Source of the DNA: Tetraselmis striata
Lineage: Eukaryota; Chlorophyta; Chlorodendrophyceae; Chlorodendrales; Chlorodendraceae
Assembly: GCA_006384855.1 (NCBI GenBank)
Contig: VCJN01001302.1
Coordinates: forward strand, 20,743-84,742
Direction of reading: 5' to 3'
Length of the DNA stretch: 64,000 nt
Shown: positions 12,497 through 23,925 of the stretch, one piece after another
Layout of the letters: each line of letters starts with the position of its first letter
Numbering within the stretch: position 1 is the stretch's first letter
The notes under the pieces: model-generated
Database searches by the model: none
What the model saw: the letters and a program-made list of their open reading frames with translations, nothing else
Told to the model about the DNA's origin: nothing
Translations under genes and position numbers: made by a program

Positions 12497-15400
12497 TTAT
12501 TGCGTCCCGCTCGTCTTGTTGGCAAGGATGCTACGAAACACGTCCGCCGGCTGCTCAAGATCGCTCCACCATTGGTTGCCCCACAGTCCGCCCTCGGTGA
12601 CGGCGGCATCAGCAGGCGGCCGCTTCTGCAAGGTCGCAGTCAGGCCAGCTTTATTCATTGAAACATCTCTGCGTGTTGGGTCTGGGTCCGCCTACACCAA
12701 AAGACCTACAAATTGTGTCGGCACTCGGCTATGTGCTGCGCCGATTACACTCCCTCCCCCCCCCCCCTCCAACCCAGTGTTTGAAATGGGCTCATCAGCA
12801 GCATTTGGGCAGCGTCGCTCACACGGTCACACACCTGTCCAAAAAACAAAATACTGACAGGTGCATCACTATCTCCCACTGATGATGCACAGTAGCATAC
12901 GGGATACATGATAGACTGGCCCAACTTTGACACCGGCCCATCCACGACTCTTACATTCAGGCTTCACTTGCACGTACACTAGATGGGAGACAGAAGTGAT
13001 GCATTCTTACATTCTTGGTTCTTCCCTGGGAGCCTGAATGCCACACACCATGATAATCGGACCCGATTATAAACAGAAAATGAATTAGATCGAGATAATT
13101 GAATAACCTTCACACACACACACACACACACACAATCAAAATTATCCCTCACTGCGATTCTGCCCCTGGATGTTAAAGTACAGATTTTCAACTGTTGAGG
13201 TGTGATTGCTATTGGCCAAGCCTCACAATATAAATGTACATCATCGGAGCAAATACGAAATTGCAGGCTTGATGGCAGAGGAGGACGGGCGGGCTGCTCA
13301 CCGCCAGCTTGTGCCCCGCCATCTGCTCTGCTGCACCCTTGTCCTCCCAGATCTTGAAGGAAACCTGGGCGGCGGGAGCAGCAAAAAAACACCTCATCAG
13401 CAGCCGAGGATGGAATGCGGCGGAGTGGCGCTGACAGAGCCAGGTGTGCTGCCAGGGAGGCACCGACAGGTGGGCTGAGCGCAGCTCAGACAGGGACAAC
13501 AGCGACATGTCGCGGTGGGGGAAGGCTTGGAGTCCTGGCTTGTCCTACCAGGAGCAGGCCGGCCTCGCAGCGTGGGGGCGCGCACTCGCAGTGCTGATTG
13601 TACGGCGCGCAGCAGGTGTACATGGAGGAGTAGACCGCCAGCAGCCGGCAGCCGTGCTGCCTCATGCTGGGATAGTGCACCTGGGGAGCAGGAGGTGGGG
13701 TCCTTAGCGCGGTTCTCCTAGCACGGCAGAATACAGTGCTGGCCCAAAGCCACGTAGTAGCTTCTTCTATGCAGAATTCTAAAGCGGCCCTGTTGGTAAT
13801 TCCAGACAGGTCAGCCGAGAAACTGTGGAGAGGAAGTGGCCAGGGCTGCGATGTTTGGAGCGTGACGTCTGGCTAGTGATTAATATCACATTGACGGCTC
13901 CTTTAATATGTCATGCAGGCTGCATAATTTGCTGACTGAAACACGGAATGTTATAACAGCGGATAAGATAGAATCAATAATCAACAAGCCTGTTTGCGAT
14001 TCTGCAGCAGTGCCCTCCTTCCCTCGCCGCGAAATATCAAACTCCTTGGCTTCATGCCCGGAGCGCGGGCGGGGGAGAGACGCGGGGCGGGCCCACCTTG
14101 AGGTAGTCGGAGGGGGAGGGCCCAAACTGTGCAATGTGGTCCCAGCCGCCCGTCGCGTTGACCAGCCGACTGATCGACAGCTTGGAGCGGCAATTGCGGC
14201 AGCCGATGTTCTGCTTCGTGTGGTCGTTGTACGCCATGAGCACCTCGCCGTGGGGCCAGATGTTGATGACGCTGGGCTTGCTGTCGGGATTGTCCGCCTG
14301 ACCATCATTCAGCCGCAGCGGTTAGTGCGCGCTGGCCATTGCTGGTCGCTCGAGAATCTGGGTAGAAAGACGACATGGCCCATCCCATACGACAGCAAAT
14401 AGTGCGTGTCGCAAGCCAAGTGTACATGGCAACCGCGCCAGGCCAATACACATAGAGGGAGCAGCTACAGTCGGGTACTCGGATACATGCAGTCAGCGCC
14501 CTGGACTGAGACGAGCCACCGCCACGATGAAACACTCCCACAGGGCGCAGCAAATAGGTAAATGGGGGGGTTTTAGGTTCATGCCGGCCGGTGCGTTGCC
14601 ACAAACTGTGTAGGGTGCCGCGGTAGTATGCCTGTTTCGCAGGGCAATGACGACATGGGAGCATCACCGTCAGCAGCCACGGCTCGCTCCATGTCTCGCC
14701 GTCGTCCCACGACTTGCTGGCCGCCGCAGCGGCGAGCTGGGTGCGGAATACCATCATGATGCTGCCGTCGCCAAGCTCCGCCACGGTGCCCTCGTAGAGG
14801 TGCGTGTTGGGCATGGCGATGCTGCCGCGTGCCACCCAGGTGAGGCCCTCGTCTCGCGAGAGCAGGATGCCATGGCAGTCGTGGGTGTGGTTTAAGCACG
14901 GCGTCTGCGATTGGCAAGAGACAGGGAGCAACAGACAATCGACGTTCAGTCACCCAGTTGGAACAAATCTCCCTGCCCTCTCATTACTACGACGCTGGTG
15001 AATGGCAGCCTACACGTCGAAGCGTGAAACGGATACCGAGCCGATGAAGGGCGTGGCCCTTTCACCACTTTTAGCATCCGAAAGACTGGCCTCTCCAAGA
15101 ATTATTTCCAGGTGCACGTCACGTCTTGCCCCGACAATTTATGTTTTCGCTGCCTAATGACATGGACTTGCACCCACCTCCTGATTGAAGAAGAACGACT
15201 CCCGCCAGAATGGCAGCATCCACGTGCCTGTGCGGGCCACCAGCAGGTTGTTGGCGATCACCTGGTGGCCATCACGCAGCCGGAAGTTAGCGTGTTTCTT
15301 AATAGCACTGCTAGCACCTGCCAGGAGCATCATGTACAAGAGCCATGCGTGCCTTTGGGATGCCGTGCTTTGGCGAGGACTCGGCCTGCATGCTGTGGAT

Positions 15401-18280
15401 CCTGCGCGGCTCATCCCATACGTTGCCATCACGGGTCTTGGTCACCATCACATCGCCACCCGGGGTGTACCTGCGCGGGGTGGTCGAGTCAATGGCAGCG
15501 TGATTCATCCGCAGGTGAGCACCGCAGTGCGCATGCGCCACTGGCGCGATACAGCCCGCGGACAGCCTAATCACTGCACCCTCAAACTAAACAGCATCAG
15601 CATTCCTTTTTATAAGTAAAACGCTCAGGATGTGGACTGCTTGTTGGGTTGGCAGTGCCAGTCTAGCCCTGTCATGTATTTGCCGCACCATCAGTGCTAC
15701 ACCTGAGCACTGCTTGTGTGCGTGTGCCCGGAGGGGGGGAGGTATTATTCGATAAAGCCGTTGAATGTATCTGCACATTTAGACAGGCAGGATTGGCGGA
15801 GACGGATGCCCATGCGCACACCCTGCTTGCGAGGCTCCATTTTTGCGGTACGCGCGTCCATTTAGATGGGTACGATGGCATCGAACGTGAGAGGACGGGA
15901 CACAGAGAGTACGCATCGCGCACACGGGGGCAGGCGCATCTTGTGCGGGTGGCTGACCTCCGCGGAAAGTTTTCATTTGGTGGCCTCATGCAGCGCTTGT
16001 TGGTGCTCTCCGTGTAGAACAGCCAAATGTCGCCAGTGCGTGGGTGCAGGTGAAGCACCGGCCCCCACTGCGGCAGCGCCCAGACAACACGCCCTTCAGT
16101 CGGGTTTTTCCCCTCTCAACCGATGGAAGGGGCATGATGCGCAGTACATCGCAGAGACAAAGAGTTGGGCGGTGGGGCAACCTGCGCCCCCTTGGACTTG
16201 ACGGGCAGCATCACCGGGTCCGCCCAGCGCTGCCCTACATCAAAGTCCAGGCTAAAACTGAGGTAGATGCGCTGGTCCTCCGCACCCTGCCCAGGGGGCC
16301 CACGTGGACGTTAATGCGCACCAAACTTGGCATGCATGTAGATGCTGGAAAATATAACGTTGATTGGGGTAGCACCCACCTCACACAGCTGAGAAGCCTG
16401 GTAGGCGACCAGCAGCCTGTCCTGTGGCGTTGGGATCACGCTGCCCATGTGCACATAGCGAATCGTCCTTCCTGTGGGCCGTGCGTTGGCCGGGGCGGGG
16501 TGGGCCTCGTCAGATCGCAGGAGTCCCTCCTTCTGAAGGGTTTTGACATGAGCACACGTGTGAATGGGTGGGTGAATGGATGGATGCAAGGGCCGGATGG
16601 CTGGCGGCACCTGGCGGGTCGATGCCGTAGTGCTTGACGACATACGTTGAGAACTCTGGGACGAGCTTCAACGGCTGCGCTGCAGAGGGGCAGCCCTTCC
16701 GGCCTGCAGCCCACCGGCATCTGGGCTCAGCGGATGAAGCTCCCGTAGGTAAATGGGAGGAAGCCGGAGAGAGGGGGGGGGGGTAAATCATACCAATGGG
16801 ATCAGAGTTTGTCTTTGGTGGACTGATGGTTTGTGATCCGTGGTGTGGAACCATGCGCAGGGCCATTGCCAGGTCAGATTTGGCGCTCCTGCGCGGTATG
16901 TCCCCATACATGAAAGCTTTTGCAGGCGCGATGTGGGTGTTGAGCGGGTACGAGTCGGGATCCCAGGGCATGGGGCGCTCCTGCGCAGTCATGATGGGGA
17001 GCCGTGAAGGTGGAGAAGTCATATACCATGCATACCCGGGCTGAACGGCTGATGAAATAATGACAGGCGGATTATAAATGGACGAGGGGGAGGGGGGCTC
17101 ACTGACCCTGCCAAGTCGGAAAGCGCCAGCATATGCACTGCCCGGCTTGGGCTCACCCAGGGATTGTTCGTTCCCCCGTTGGTCATGTTCCCCCCACTCT
17201 TCGTCGCTGCCTTCACCCTCCTCGGCATGTGCTCCCAAAAGCTGCAACTCTGCGTCGTCCACCCACGACACGATGTCGTCGCTGTCATCATGATCTCCTC
17301 CCAGAACCTGAAGCCGGCCTGAAGCTTGGCCCTGCTGCCTGCCGCCCAGCTCCAAATGCTGTAGCGCCATCCACATCACCGTGAGTCGGCACATCATCAT
17401 CAATTATGCCAGCCTGGGGAGCTATGCCTAACTTGCGATCGATGCAATGTCGACAAGTGCAACGGGTACCTGAGGCCGCGCGTTTGGCAAGGTGACAACG
17501 AGGTGCAAGGCCTCGCCGCCGCGCTTGTGCTGCCTCCTGGGCTCGGCCGCAAATGACACCATCCTGGGTACAGCCAAACCATTGGTGAGGGCAGGAGAGG
17601 CAGCTGGTATCCGCTCCTTGCTCCTTGCCGGCTGCTTCGCCGTTGCCCTGCTCTCCATCTTCACTCCCCTGTCGCTCGCAGGAAGCTTCCTGCTGATACG
17701 GACTTCTCCTGTGGCCGCTGCTGTCTCATTAATGTTCGTGCGCACCGACTCGGCTCCCCACTGAGATGGCTCAGATGCGTTTGGCCCCGCTGCAGACTGC
17801 CTCACTTCTAGTCGCTGCACACATGGTCCCAACAAGCGGAACTTTAGAGCGCCTCACATGCTCTGTGCATTTATGCCCAAGTCCGGGGTCGGCGAAGATC
17901 CCGCCCTTGCTCTCGGCGACCGGAAAGAGTCAGTGCGGTAGTGCGTGGTTACGGCATGATTACTGATGGGAGATCAGCAATCAGTAACCACTGACGAGCC
18001 TGCCTCGCAAACCTTGCCTAGCAGAACCACAGGCATGCCCGTTCCAGGTGGCGACAGCGACAGCCCCTACCTGGCGCTGGCGGCGGTGCAGTAGCCCCAT
18101 GTGCGCCGCGAGGAAGGCTCCCACCAGCAGCACCATCGCCAGCCGAGCCGCGTTCAACCACTCTCGGCGGTACCTCGTGCGGCGTGCCCGGTGAAACGCC
18201 TGCACTCCAGTGGACTTGCCTCCTTCTGCAGGATTTTTGCACCCGCCCCGGCGGTGAGGACTTCCTGGCGCCGACATCAT
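12497..18280 (-). CDS. type II membrane protein with sialidase-like (BNR/Asp-box) beta-propeller
   Basis: Fifteen exons (18280-18071, 17814-17470, 17358-17107, 17040-16794, 16703-16611, 16471-16380, 16286-16182, 16067-15958, 15470-15353, 15261-15178, 14904-14668, 14297-14097, 13680-13549, 13364-13302, 12625-12497) give 805 aa. A basic N-terminus precedes one hydrophobic helix (about 46-64), then a Ser/acidic stem (about 70-270): the layout of a Golgi type II protein. The rest matches the bacterial/plant sialidase-like BNR family: Asp boxes (SLDFDVGQRW, SRDEGLTW, SWDDGETW), WGPVLHLHPRTGDIWLFY, RYTPGGDVMVTKTRDG, KVIANNLL, MLPFWRE, YEGTVAELGDGS with MMVFRT, GEVLMAYNDH and VHYPS with LLAVYS. The activity cannot be read from sequence. 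The intron after 15353 has a GC donor. The last exon is the least certain; its motif recurs at 382-579. Confidence 0.87.
13112..13133. repeat. (CA)n microsatellite in an intron
   Basis: Short CA run within the last intron (12626-13301) of the sialidase-like gene. Confidence 0.9.
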
Positions 18281-18645
18281 ATAGCCTCTTGCCAGCCTCT
18301 GGCAATTTTCACATCCCGGTCGGCCGACCACAGGCACAGGCGGCCTATTCGGCTGTGACGCCCCGGTCCGGAGTCGCTATTCCACCCAACCGCGGACTAC
18401 GCTTTGCCCGCTGTGGCCGCGGACGAAAGTCGATACCTGGTAGTCTCACCCTGGTCTCGCGGAGAGACGTCGATGCCCAGCGAATTTCAGTACAGTAGGT
18501 TCAGATGTGCGGCAGACGACCCTGTCGTCAGCCTAACGTAGGTCCAGTAAAGCAGTTCGCCCCACCCGGGTCATCGGCCGACGCCGCCCCAACCTCAGCG
18601 CTTTCGCCGTGACCCTTGCGCCAGCCACGGCTGCGGCGCAGTCTT

Positions 18646-21600
18646 TTTTTTTTTTTTTTTTTTTTCGCCCCCGGGACAGGACTGGCACCAGTGAAACCCT
18701 TGCAGCGTCTCTACGACGGCCGTTTAGGCAGCAATCCAGTTACGGAAAGCCCTGGGTAGGCGACGCTCCGTTATAGTCATCAAGCAAATTGCCGAAGCAT
18801 TTCGCAAGACTAATTGGAGGCCAGTGACGGAATTTCCAACACTGTTGGATCACCGTCTAAAACACTGCCATCAAAATACCCGGCACTGACCACGAAAGGT
18901 CCGCCCTACCCGTTTGGGCGTCGGCCCATTCGAGTAATGCGAGTTGGGGCAAGCCCCAACCCGCGGAGCAAAGCATTTCGGGAGTGCGATACATGTGCAA
19001 CAAAAAAGGCAATATGAGGGAGGGCCTGACGCCATAGCTGGAAAAATTTCCCATTCCCAGTAAAATCCAGGGCGCCGTGAAGGGAGGGGGGGACCCCGCC
19101 CAAAATAAAGGCAGTTAAGTCCTCAGGTGTTGACGCACTAACCTGACTACTAATAAAATCCCTGAACTCCGGAACTAACAACCCAAAATTATGACGGTGA
19201 TACCCCCACCGCGGGCACTCCACCAACATATGTTCGATAGTCTCAGATTCACCTCCGCCACATGCAGGGCAGTGTTCAAGGAACCGCTCAGGCATGGCAT
19301 GAATCCGGGCCAATCGGCGGGCAGTGGGAAATACTCGGGTGCGTAATTGTATCATAATGTGCAACCCGGCCACAACCCCCGCGGGGACACCCACACCGTA
19401 CTGTGGCAACGGGTTTGACGCATAGGACGCCTGGACATATATACCCCAGGTGTTATTGCGTGCTAACGATACCGACGATTCGTAACGCGCCCACACCGAT
19501 GCCTTTACTAGTTTAGCGGCATCGCGCGCGGCTAGTGACCTCCACTCAAGTGGAAGGTGCGCCCCCTCAGCTAGCCCTACGTTCGCCCTAGCTAGTCGAT
19601 CTAACCACCGCACAGTCCCCGACGTCCATGTGTTAGGGCGCGCCCGACTTGGCTGATCTACTAAATGGGTTATACATGTATTCAAGTCGGATGCTTTAAG
19701 GAACGCCCGAGCCCGTGCCGCAGCGGCCGTAGCCTCTATGGGCGCAATATCCAATTCCCGCATCATCGGTGCAGTGGCTACCCCAGGGGAGTTTTTACCT
19801 ACCCCAATGAGGCAACGCAAGCACTGATTGAGTACAGTTTGTAATTTATTTGCGCCGCTAGTTCTATCCATGCCCCATACTTCACACCCATAAGTTAAAA
19901 CCGGCAGTACACAGGTTTTAAAAACCGACACACGCACATTAATAGGGATTATGTCCCGTCCACCGACTAATACCGAATCGAGCGCCTCAATAGCGCGTTT
20001 ACCCTTCTTAACCCGGTCGTCTACTATGTGTTGCATACCTAAATCCGACTTAATGACCGTACCCAAGTACCTATATTCATTTACAACCGGTACCCGTTCC
20101 CCCCCAAGCTGCCATCGGGCAGCTTGTTCGCGTAACGCGGTCTCGTCGGAATATCGGCCTAATGCCATCACCCCACACTTAAGTACCCCAAACCCCATAA
20201 AATGATCCTCCGCCCACTGCGAGAAGTGGGCGAACATGGCATGCAGGTTATCGAACGAGCCTGTGATACCAACAGCGTCGTCCGCGTATAACTGACCTGG
20301 CACCCTTAGTGGTTGCCTTGCCGCTAATGTGTCAGTGCACCCTGGAACATCACATCCTAGATGTTCTACCCCATCGAATATATCGTTAATAAATATGTTA
20401 AATAGGATGGGGGAAGCGGGGCATCCCTGTCGGAGGCCACGCTCTATGGGTATGGGGTCTGATAGTGTTCCCGGGGCCACCCCTGTCTTGACCCGTACCA
20501 TACTATCCCTGTATAAAGTTTTAATGAAGGTAAGCATATGACCCGAAACTCCTATGGCTTGTAGTTTTAGGAATAAAAGCTCATGAGGTACGGTGTCATA
20601 TGCCTTCCTAAAGTCAATAAAACCCGCGTACGTGGGTAGACCTGCCGCTTGGCGACGAGCCGCGATATCGAACAAGCTGGCGACTTGCATGGGGCCCTCC
20701 TCATTCCGCATAAAACCCGCTTGCCAACGGCGGATTATCCCTTTAGCTTGGCAGACGTCTTGCAAGCGTTGGGAAATGATGGTCATAAGGAGTTTCATAG
20801 CGGCACCCATAATCGAAATACCCCTATAATTGTCCATAACGGTCGCGTCGCCTTTCTTGGGCACCGATACTATGGCCGAGCTACGCCACTGCTGGGGGAT
20901 ATAGTTCTTAGTCCATATCCCGTTAATTAAGGCCAGCAATGCCTTGCCAAAATGGCTATTCGGGGCGTATATCGCCAATTTTAAAGCCTCTGCAGTGATC
21001 CCATCCTGCCCCTGGGCCTTATTATTTTTTAAACGCCTAAGAGCCTTGACTAGTTCCTCCCATGTTATATGCCCATTAATCCCGTTTAGTGCGGGGGCAA
21101 TGGGTGGGGATGTACCGTGTCGGTGTTCCCACGCCGCACGGTATATCGCCACCCGTTGTGCTAGGGGGTGGGGGTCACGCAGCAGCTCCCGATAGTGCCG
21201 CGCCCAGCACGCATTGATTTCGCCCGGCTCGGTATGAAGTACCCCCGATACCGGATCGCGTACTGGCTGGTCGTTCGCGCCCTCGAATGAACCCTGCCCC
21301 TTACGGAGAGAGCGCGCCCACTTCCAGAACTCCCGTCTCCCACCACCCTTCTTAAAATCCTGAACCGCTTTTAGCACGGCCCGCTCCCTCTGGCGGCGGC
21401 GGTTATTACGTACTAGTGTCCGGACCCTATGCCGTGCAGCAGCATAATGTGCCGACGCTAGAGCGGCATCCCGAGGGCCCCTAGTCCCCCGGCACGCCAT
21501 AAAGGCCATGCGCCGACGATTAATCGCACCTAGGATAGACCGTTGGAGCGGCGGCCCTAGGCCACGACGCCTGGGCTTGGTAACAGCCCCTACCCCACGC

Positions 21601-23345
21601 GCCGCCGACCATATTGCCTGGATAAAGTGGTCGGCGCCGGTGTCTAGGGATCCCCCCCCTCCCGAGGGCCCGCCGTCTACAGGTGGGTCATCTAGAGGGG
21701 TGAGCACCGCGAACGGATTAGCGGTGACAAAATCGTGGAACGGCTTGGGCCATTCAGAGGGAGAGTCACCGTGGGCCGGTTTGGGAATGGACCTTGCAGA
21801 CAGGCGTTCATGCAGGGGAGGTGGACAGGCATCCTCACGGATGGCGCCCACGGGGAAAGAAGACAGGACAGGGAAGTGATCGGAGGTGTCCCAAGAGTAG
21901 TCCACCCATGCCGAGGGCGAGAGAGGGGGGGGAGGGCCTATGGTGGGAGGCCATGCGATGAAGTGGTCGAGAACGCGGCAGCTGCCCCTCCGGCAAGTAC
22001 CCCGTTCGCGCGCCGATGCATCCCGCGGCCACATGGGCTTACCGCCGGGAAGGCACCGCCAACGCCTGAGTAGAGCCGTCAACTCCCTTTCATCCATGTT
22101 CCAATCCCCCCCCACCACAATCATATCCCTCGGATAACTCGTCCGAAGCCGCGCCAACTCTTCGCGCAGGCGGTCCCGATACGGTTCCCCCTGTGAGCCG
22201 GTGGGCAAATAGGCCGAGATAAATATAGTGGCCGCGGAGTCACTGCAACCTCCCCCCACCCGGACACAGGTCCAACATGGGTGGGGCGCGCCGACTGCCC
22301 GCGCCCGGTACGGCGACCGGACTAACACACAACACCCACGTTCCGATGCAACGCGGTCCCCGAACGAATAGTAGTCAGAGTACCCATTAAAACGCACTCG
22401 CATATCGGTCGCCCTAACCGTGGTCTCCTGAATGAGCAGAACATCTACAGATCGCTCGATCAGCAACGCGCCAACATCCTCCACCTTAGAAGACAACCCA
22501 TTCACATTAAGCGTCGCAACGCACAGGTGGGCGGGCATGGGAGGGAGGGGAAAGGGCAAGGGGTGGGAGGGAGGGGGAGGGCGGGCGGCGTGGCGATCCC
22601 AGTACGAGCGGTGTTCCCGCAAGTACCAACCCCACCGGCATGCAAAACGCTGTAAACGCTCGCGGACATGCGCACCCTGCCCTTGGGTATAATACACATC
22701 AAAGCGCACTAGACCATCCCGCTGCAACACACGATCGATCTTCGGAATGGCCGAGGGCCGGCCATTAAACGCCCGATCGACGCGGCTCCAGAAGGCAGGT
22801 AGTGGCGACGGGTCCCCCCAACAACACACACGACGCAGGGACGCCCCAGCGCCCTCAGCCAAGTGCCCAACCGTCCAAGGGCGAACCCCCGTCACTATGA
22901 CGGCTGCACCCGGTGGCGCGCGGTTGCCCATATCGGGGCCAACCCTACCGGAGCTACGGTTATGTTATACCAGGCGGGAAAACTCGGTAATGCGGTAGGG
23001 TCCTGGCAAACATTCCCTAGCGCGAGGTACAAGGGTTACGGATCCCCGAGTCGCCGGCCGGACAGGGCCGACAGCAAGGGGCGGATACCGCTCGGTTAGG
23101 GACTAGTTTTTACGCGATGGGGGCGCTAAGGCCTGCCGGTTTGACCGCGGGAGGGCGGGCGGGCGGGCTGGGGCAATCTTGCCTGCGAAACGGAGCCGGG
23201 TTGCACCAAGAATCCTGTCCCGTCCTCGTGGCGTCCTGTCCTGGCCTTTTCTGTCCTCCGACCTGTCGGCGGGGCGGGGGGGGGGGGGGGGGGGGGCGCT
23301 CGACGCAAGCAATAACTTAGTCGGTTAGTCGGTTAGTCGGTTAGT
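18646..23345 (-). mobile_element. full-length non-LTR retrotransposon (APE-type LINE)
   Basis: About 4.7 kb on the - strand. The 3' end carries a poly(A) tail (T run 18644-18665 on +). The element is bracketed by the 12-bp direct repeat CGGCGCAGTCTT (18634-18645 and 23346-23357), a target-site duplication typical of target-primed reverse transcription. The 5' end is a tandem array of the 8-mer TTAGTCGG (about 23317-23348), followed by a GC-rich leader with a poly(G/C) run (about 23276-23296). One long uninterrupted ORF (18906-22931) and a 3' UTR of about 240 bp complete it. A 5'-truncated relative lies inverted at 45876-46929. Confidence 0.95.
18906..22931 (-). CDS. LINE polyprotein: AP endonuclease plus reverse transcriptase, 1,341 aa
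   Basis: A single open frame. An N-terminal region of about 130 aa of unknown fold is followed by an AP-like endonuclease with the Mg-site motifs LNVNGL (about 141), QETTV, GGDWNM and TSDHFPV. The reverse transcriptase follows, with IDFRKAYDTVP, RGLRQGCPASPILFNIFIND and catalytic YADD at residues 882-885. The C-terminus has a Cys/His knuckle CPACGGGE...HMLVEC (from about 1221). All catalytic motifs are present and no stop or frameshift interrupts the frame, so the copy may be competent or very young. No separate upstream ORF1 and no RNase H motif were recognised. The clade (L1-, RTE- or other APE-type) cannot be settled by eye. Confidence 0.97.
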   Translation of the reverse strand: MGNRAPPGAAVIVTGVRPWTVGHLAEGAGASLRRVCCWGDPSPLPAFWSRVDRAFNGRPSAIPKIDRVLQRDGLVRFDVYYTQGQGAHVRERLQRFACRWGWYLREHRSYWDRHAARPPPPSHPLPFPLPPMPAHLCVATLNVNGLSSKVEDVGALLIERSVDVLLIQETTVRATDMRVRFNGYSDYYSFGDRVASERGCCVLVRSPYRARAVGAPHPCWTCVRVGGGCSDSAATIFISAYLPTGSQGEPYRDRLREELARLRTSYPRDMIVVGGDWNMDERELTALLRRWRCLPGGKPMWPRDASARERGTCRRGSCRVLDHFIAWPPTIGPPPPLSPSAWVDYSWDTSDHFPVLSSFPVGAIREDACPPPLHERLSARSIPKPAHGDSPSEWPKPFHDFVTANPFAVLTPLDDPPVDGGPSGGGGSLDTGADHFIQAIWSAARGVGAVTKPRRRGLGPPLQRSILGAINRRRMAFMACRGTRGPRDAALASAHYAAARHRVRTLVRNNRRRQRERAVLKAVQDFKKGGGRREFWKWARSLRKGQGSFEGANDQPVRDPVSGVLHTEPGEINACWARHYRELLRDPHPLAQRVAIYRAAWEHRHGTSPPIAPALNGINGHITWEELVKALRRLKNNKAQGQDGITAEALKLAIYAPNSHFGKALLALINGIWTKNYIPQQWRSSAIVSVPKKGDATVMDNYRGISIMGAAMKLLMTIISQRLQDVCQAKGIIRRWQAGFMRNEEGPMQVASLFDIAARRQAAGLPTYAGFIDFRKAYDTVPHELLFLKLQAIGVSGHMLTFIKTLYRDSMVRVKTGVAPGTLSDPIPIERGLRQGCPASPILFNIFINDIFDGVEHLGCDVPGCTDTLAARQPLRVPGQLYADDAVGITGSFDNLHAMFAHFSQWAEDHFMGFGVLKCGVMALGRYSDETALREQAARWQLGGERVPVVNEYRYLGTVIKSDLGMQHIVDDRVKKGKRAIEALDSVLVGGRDIIPINVRVSVFKTCVLPVLTYGCEVWGMDRTSGANKLQTVLNQCLRCLIGVGKNSPGVATAPMMRELDIAPIEATAAAARARAFLKASDLNTCITHLVDQPSRARPNTWTSGTVRWLDRLARANVGLAEGAHLPLEWRSLAARDAAKLVKASVWARYESSVSLARNNTWGIYVQASYASNPLPQYGVGVPAGVVAGLHIMIQLRTRVFPTARRLARIHAMPERFLEHCPACGGGESETIEHMLVECPRWGYHRHNFGLLVPEFRDFISSQVSASTPEDLTAFILGGVPPSLHGALDFTGNGKFFQLWRQALPHIAFFVAHVSHSRNALLRGLGLAPTRITRMGRRPNG

Positions 23346-23348
23346 CGG
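23317..23348. repeat. (TTAGTCGG)4 array at the LINE 5' end
   Basis: Four head-to-tail copies of TTAGTCGG, the last running into the target-site duplication. Such arrays can arise as 5' monomers of LINE promoters or from template jumping; which applies here is unknown. Confidence 0.85.
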
Positions 23349-23357
23349 CGCAGTCTT

Positions 23358-23925
23358 ATACAGCAAAGCACCGAAGCAGTCTTATATATCATGATAGCGA
23401 AATAATATCATCAGGCTATGACGTGGGGATTAGTAATGTTAATATTAATCCTTAGCAGTCGCTAATACATATTGCTGCTCATCGACGACGTTCGGCGGGT
23501 CGTAGTCATCATCGTGTTTCCCGAACGGAAACAGCAGTCGTGATACCGGCGCGGTACGAGGTATTAGGACTAATCCTTAATATATACCTATCTACCTATT
23601 AATAAGGAGAGCTAGCTGCTGCGCTTTATCGTCTTTTCTGCATACGCTGGCGCGTTTGACCATCAAATATGACCGCTAGCGACTACTGCACGACGTCTTT
23701 CATCGAATCGGCGGTGCCACAACACACCCCCGGCGCAAAGACAGTGTGGGGAGCAGCCCAACAAGGTTGACTACAGGTACTCGCTACAGGGTTGCGGGCG
23801 CGTTCCTCATATCTGCCAGGGGCCGACCCCCGCCGGGCGACACCACCCTGCCTCTCGTCACAGAGCGGCTTCGTGAGGCAGCGGGGACATCCGTCGCTGG
23901 CAGCCGACGCGTCGTGCGCGGCAGC
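23358..23925. other. intergenic/promoter region upstream of the 33-exon gene
   Basis: AT-richer in its left half, becoming GC-rich near 23.75 kb. No independent gene recognised; it probably includes the promoter and 5' UTR of the following gene. Confidence 0.5.
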
